Of a stretch of 64,000 bases of DNA, positions 61,913 to 64,000 are shown in pieces. The position numbers were made by a program, and so were the translations under genes. The stretch's first letter is position 1; every line of letters starts with the position of its first letter. The stretch is from Ekhidna lutea (GTDB taxonomy: Bacteria > Bacteroidota > Bacteroidia > Cytophagales > Cyclobacteriaceae). The stretch lies in NCBI RefSeq assembly GCF_900188325.1, contig NZ_FZPD01000005.1:372001-436000 (forward strand). Direction: 5' to 3'. The notes under the pieces are model-generated. The model was not told the origin of the DNA, did no database searches, and worked only from the letters and a program-made list of their open reading frames with translations.

Positions 61913-61920
61913 TATCTTTG
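61913..61920 (+). promoter_or_regulatory. Bacteroidota -7 box TATCTTTG of the PspC gene
   Basis: Exact TAnnTTTG match, 17 bases before the PspC ATG (61938). Confidence 0.6.
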
Positions 61921-61937
61921 TGGTTAATAATTAAGCG

Positions 61938-62147
61938 ATGCAAGACTATATAGAAAAATATGCGTTTGGAGTGTGTACCCGTTTAGGGGAAAAATTGCGT
62001 ATTCCGACCTCAAGCATCCGTTTATTCTTCATTTATTCTTCATTTCTGACCTTTGGCTCACCCGTTATTATTTACCTTGGACTGGCTTTCATTATGAATT
62101 TCAGAAAGCATTTGCGGAGGAGAAATAATACACTTTGGTATTATTAA
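61938..62147 (+). CDS. PspC-domain membrane protein
   Basis: 69 aa: GVCTRLGEKLRIPTSSIRLFFIYSSFLTFGSPVIIYLGLAFIM is the PspC core with a hydrophobic helix pair. PspC-type proteins sense or buffer membrane stress. Its last 4 bases overlap the convergent glycosyltransferase gene. Confidence 0.88.
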   Translation: MQDYIEKYAFGVCTRLGEKLRIPTSSIRLFFIYSSFLTFGSPVIIYLGLAFIMNFRKHLRRRNNTLWYY

Positions 62148-63130
62148 AGCTGATCAAATTTCCTTTTTCCTCGAAAAAAGTAATCGAAAACAATAAGTTT
62201 TAACACTGACGGTGATGATGTTACTGTGCGCTTTCGTATCGTTTTAATAAGATTGAATAGTACTGCGATATGAGCTTTAAAAATAGCCAAACTGTGGGCT
62301 AATTCACCACCAATCATAAATTTAAAAGCGGCTACCCAATCAAGGACAATCCTGGGAGGTAAGCTCAGTATCAGTTTAGCCAATGGAAGGTTCTTAATCA
62401 GTAGGTAAAGTCCGTTTCTAAAGTTGAGATATGTTTTAAATGGGCTTCCTTTTGCCAACGTACCACCACCAACGTGGTAAACGGTAGACGATGGAATTGA
62501 CTTTATCTTAAAATCAAGACTGTGTATTCGCCAACACAGGTCAATCTCTTCCATATGGGCAAAGAAATCTCTATCAAATCCTCCTGTTTCAATGAATGTT
62601 TTTGATCTTATAAGCATACATGCACCTGAAGACCAGAATATATCTATTTGCTCATTGTATTGGCCTGAATCAGCTTCAAGGTGATTAAAAATACGCCCAC
62701 GACAATAAGGATATCCCAGCAGGTCAATAAAACCACCGCAGGCACCTGCATATTCGAATAAGCTTTTATGATTGTAATCTTTGATCTTAGGCTGACAGGC
62801 AGCATAGTCGTCATTTTCTTCGAGGAATTGGATCAATGGCGGCAACCAGTTTTCCGTTACTTCCACATCTGAATTGAGTAAAAGAAAATAATCTGCATGA
62901 ACCTGTTTTAAAGCTTCATTATAACCTCCGGCATATCCGTGATTTTTATCAAGCGTTATAAGCTTAATCTGCGGGAAGTGAGATTGAAGAAAGCTGATCG
63001 AGTCGTCTGTTGAAGCATTGTCAGCAACTATTATTTCAGCTTCAGTAGAATGGTTTATTACCGTAGGTAAGAACTTTTCAAGATAGTCCTTGCCATTATA
63101 ATTAAGTATGACAACTGCTGTGGTGGCCAT
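62144..63130 (-). CDS. Family 2 glycosyltransferase
   Basis: 328 aa, GT-A fold: VVILNYNGKDYLEKFL, VADNASTDDS, LLLNSDVEV (DxD-type NSDV) and the acceptor segment EEIDLCWRI. It builds an envelope or exopolysaccharide glycan; substrates unknown. It may have a weak membrane segment near the C terminus (LAKLILSLPPRIVLDWVAAF). Abuts the YbaB gene, same strand. Confidence 0.9.
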   Translation of the reverse strand: MATTAVVILNYNGKDYLEKFLPTVINHSTEAEIIVADNASTDDSISFLQSHFPQIKLITLDKNHGYAGGYNEALKQVHADYFLLLNSDVEVTENWLPPLIQFLEENDDYAACQPKIKDYNHKSLFEYAGACGGFIDLLGYPYCRGRIFNHLEADSGQYNEQIDIFWSSGACMLIRSKTFIETGGFDRDFFAHMEEIDLCWRIHSLDFKIKSIPSSTVYHVGGGTLAKGSPFKTYLNFRNGLYLLIKNLPLAKLILSLPPRIVLDWVAAFKFMIGGELAHSLAIFKAHIAVLFNLIKTIRKRTVTSSPSVLKLIVFDYFFRGKRKFDQL

Positions 63131-63463
63131 TTACATCATACCTGAAAGATCCATGCCTGGAATGTTAGGCATTAGGCCTTCTGTTGATTTCTTGATGTGC
63201 TCTTTCCCTTTTTCATCTGCTTCGCCTACAGCTTTATTTACTGCCGCAATTACCAGGTCACGCATCATATTTTTGTCTGTGCTGTTTACTAGCGAATCGT
63301 CAATTTCTAATCCGATTAACTCTTTGTTACCGTTAGCGGTTGCTTTCACAAGACCACCACCGGACTCTCCTTCAGCTGTTATGTCTTTTAATTGATCCTG
63401 AGCCTCCTTCATTTTGGATTGCATCTCCTTCACTTTTCCCATCATTTTCATCATATCAAACAT
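63131..63463 (-). CDS. YbaB/EbfC family nucleoid-associated protein
   Basis: 110 aa: MKMMGKVKEMQSKMKEAQDQLKDITAEGESGGGLVKATANGNKELIGLEID, the YbaB fold with a helical start and a central sheet, closing PNIPGMDL. It binds DNA as a dimer. Its stop abuts the glycosyltransferase start (63131/63130). Confidence 0.92.
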   Translation of the reverse strand: MFDMMKMMGKVKEMQSKMKEAQDQLKDITAEGESGGGLVKATANGNKELIGLEIDDSLVNSTDKNMMRDLVIAAVNKAVGEADEKGKEHIKKSTEGLMPNIPGMDLSGMM

Positions 63464-63469
63464 ATCCTT

Positions 63470-64000
63470 CTATTTTTTTATCAATGCAAAAGTACCTTTT
63501 TGTGACCGGATATCTCCGTCTGCTGTTTCAAAGATTATTTCATACAGATAAGTTCCCTCATTGGCCAAGGAGCCATTGATTGTGCCATCCCACCCGGGTG
63601 ATGGTTGGTCTGAGGTATAAATGAGCTGACCCCATCTCGTATAGATGTTAGTTGTTGCTATTTCCGTTGGAAGTCCAAATAATTCAAGGGTATCATTAAG
63701 TCCATCACCATTTGGAGTGAAAGCATTGGGAACATAAATGACCAATTCATGTCTAACTGTAACAGCATTTGATCGAAGTGTTACTCCATTTGAATACGTA
63801 GATGTAGCTGTAATAAATTGCCTGGGGCTGCCATCTTGAGCGTTGAGACGGATGGTGAACTCTTCTGTAGCAATAACTTCTGAAGTTTGAGAAAATGAAT
63901 TTCCGGACTGATAGGCATTTTGCGGTGCTTCAGTGAAGGAATTAGTCGGTGGAATAAAGGAAACATTATATTCATTTGTCTCAATTCCTTTAGCATCAAC
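63470..64000 (-). CDS. Gliding-motility-associated C-terminal domain protein, 3' end (5' end outside window)
   Basis: The frame is open from the right edge with no internal start needed. The C-terminal domain reads VPNAFTPNGDGLNDTLELFGLPTEIATTNIYTRWGQLIYTSDQPSPGWDGTINGSL...YLYEIIFETADG...KGTFALIKK, the CHU_C/gliding-motility type B sorting domain, which directs the protein through T9SS. The preceding part in the window is an Ig-like or fibronectin-like repeat region. Probably a large surface adhesin. Confidence 0.88.
   Translation of the reverse strand, partial: VDAKGIETNEYNVSFIPPTNSFTEAPQNAYQSGNSFSQTSEVIATEEFTIRLNAQDGSPRQFITATSTYSNGVTLRSNAVTVRHELVIYVPNAFTPNGDGLNDTLELFGLPTEIATTNIYTRWGQLIYTSDQPSPGWDGTINGSLANEGTYLYEIIFETADGDIRSQKGTFALIKK

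Overview
The window is from an AT-rich member of the Bacteroidota, most likely a marine or gliding cytophagalean. Four things point there: type IX secretion signals (17306-18913) and a gliding-motility C-terminal domain (63470-64000), a family of FtsX/MacB permeases without ATPases, LytTR regulation, and TAnnTTTG promoter boxes in place of Shine-Dalgarno sites. Genus cannot be read from the sequence.

Left part, 1 to about 22.9 kb: an integrative, apparently mobilizable genomic island that continues past the left edge. It ends on the right at a tyrosine integrase (21298-22572) and a 47-bp direct repeat that starts inside the 3' part of a tRNA gene (22717 and 22848). Its mobility core is a small HTH protein, a helicase-like P-loop ATPase, an 11-bp-phased GATGA/TTCATC array that looks like an origin, a Toprim primase, a hairpin-rich oriT candidate, a MOBV-like relaxase and a tandem GIY-YIG protein. 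Its cargo is defence-like. One unit is McrB-McrC followed by a Hanks kinase-TPR-FHA fusion (1-4890). A second is a leftward unit of RmuC, a Cas4-like plus DEDD-type nuclease (DUF2779), a 57-aa protein, a coiled-coil membrane protein and a PD-(D/E)XK-like protein (9504-4856). A divergent WYL regulator (9763-10767) shares with that unit a control region carrying two matching operators, TGTTCA-N7-TGAACA. Near the integrase lie a T9SS-secreted protein, a small lipoprotein and a membrane-bound LytTR regulator with an apparent beta-propeller sensor.

Next to the att site (23.1-25.1 kb) is a tight four-gene unit that reads as an orphan lysis cassette: amidase with peptidoglycan-binding domain, two small membrane proteins and a spanin-like protein.

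Right part, 25 to 64 kb: ordinary chromosome. It holds three orphan FtsX-type permeases, an M48 protease/DUF4870/DUF4389 operon, two VOC proteins, an outer-membrane pair, oligopeptidase B, 3-hydroxyacyl-CoA dehydrogenase, class II FBP aldolase, an ECF sigma factor with a membrane partner, Prc protease, a DUF4097 protein, thiol-redox proteins, OPT and NSS transporters (the latter with its 36-aa small subunit), SRP protein Ffh, a TPR histidine kinase, PdhB, an OmpA/TPR lipoprotein, PspC, a glycosyltransferase, YbaB and the end of a gliding-motility CTD protein. Strong hairpin terminators separate many units.

The best candidates for something new are the McrBC-kinase-FHA operon, the WYL-controlled RmuC/DUF2779 cassette with its paired operators, and the phased array beside the island ATPase.
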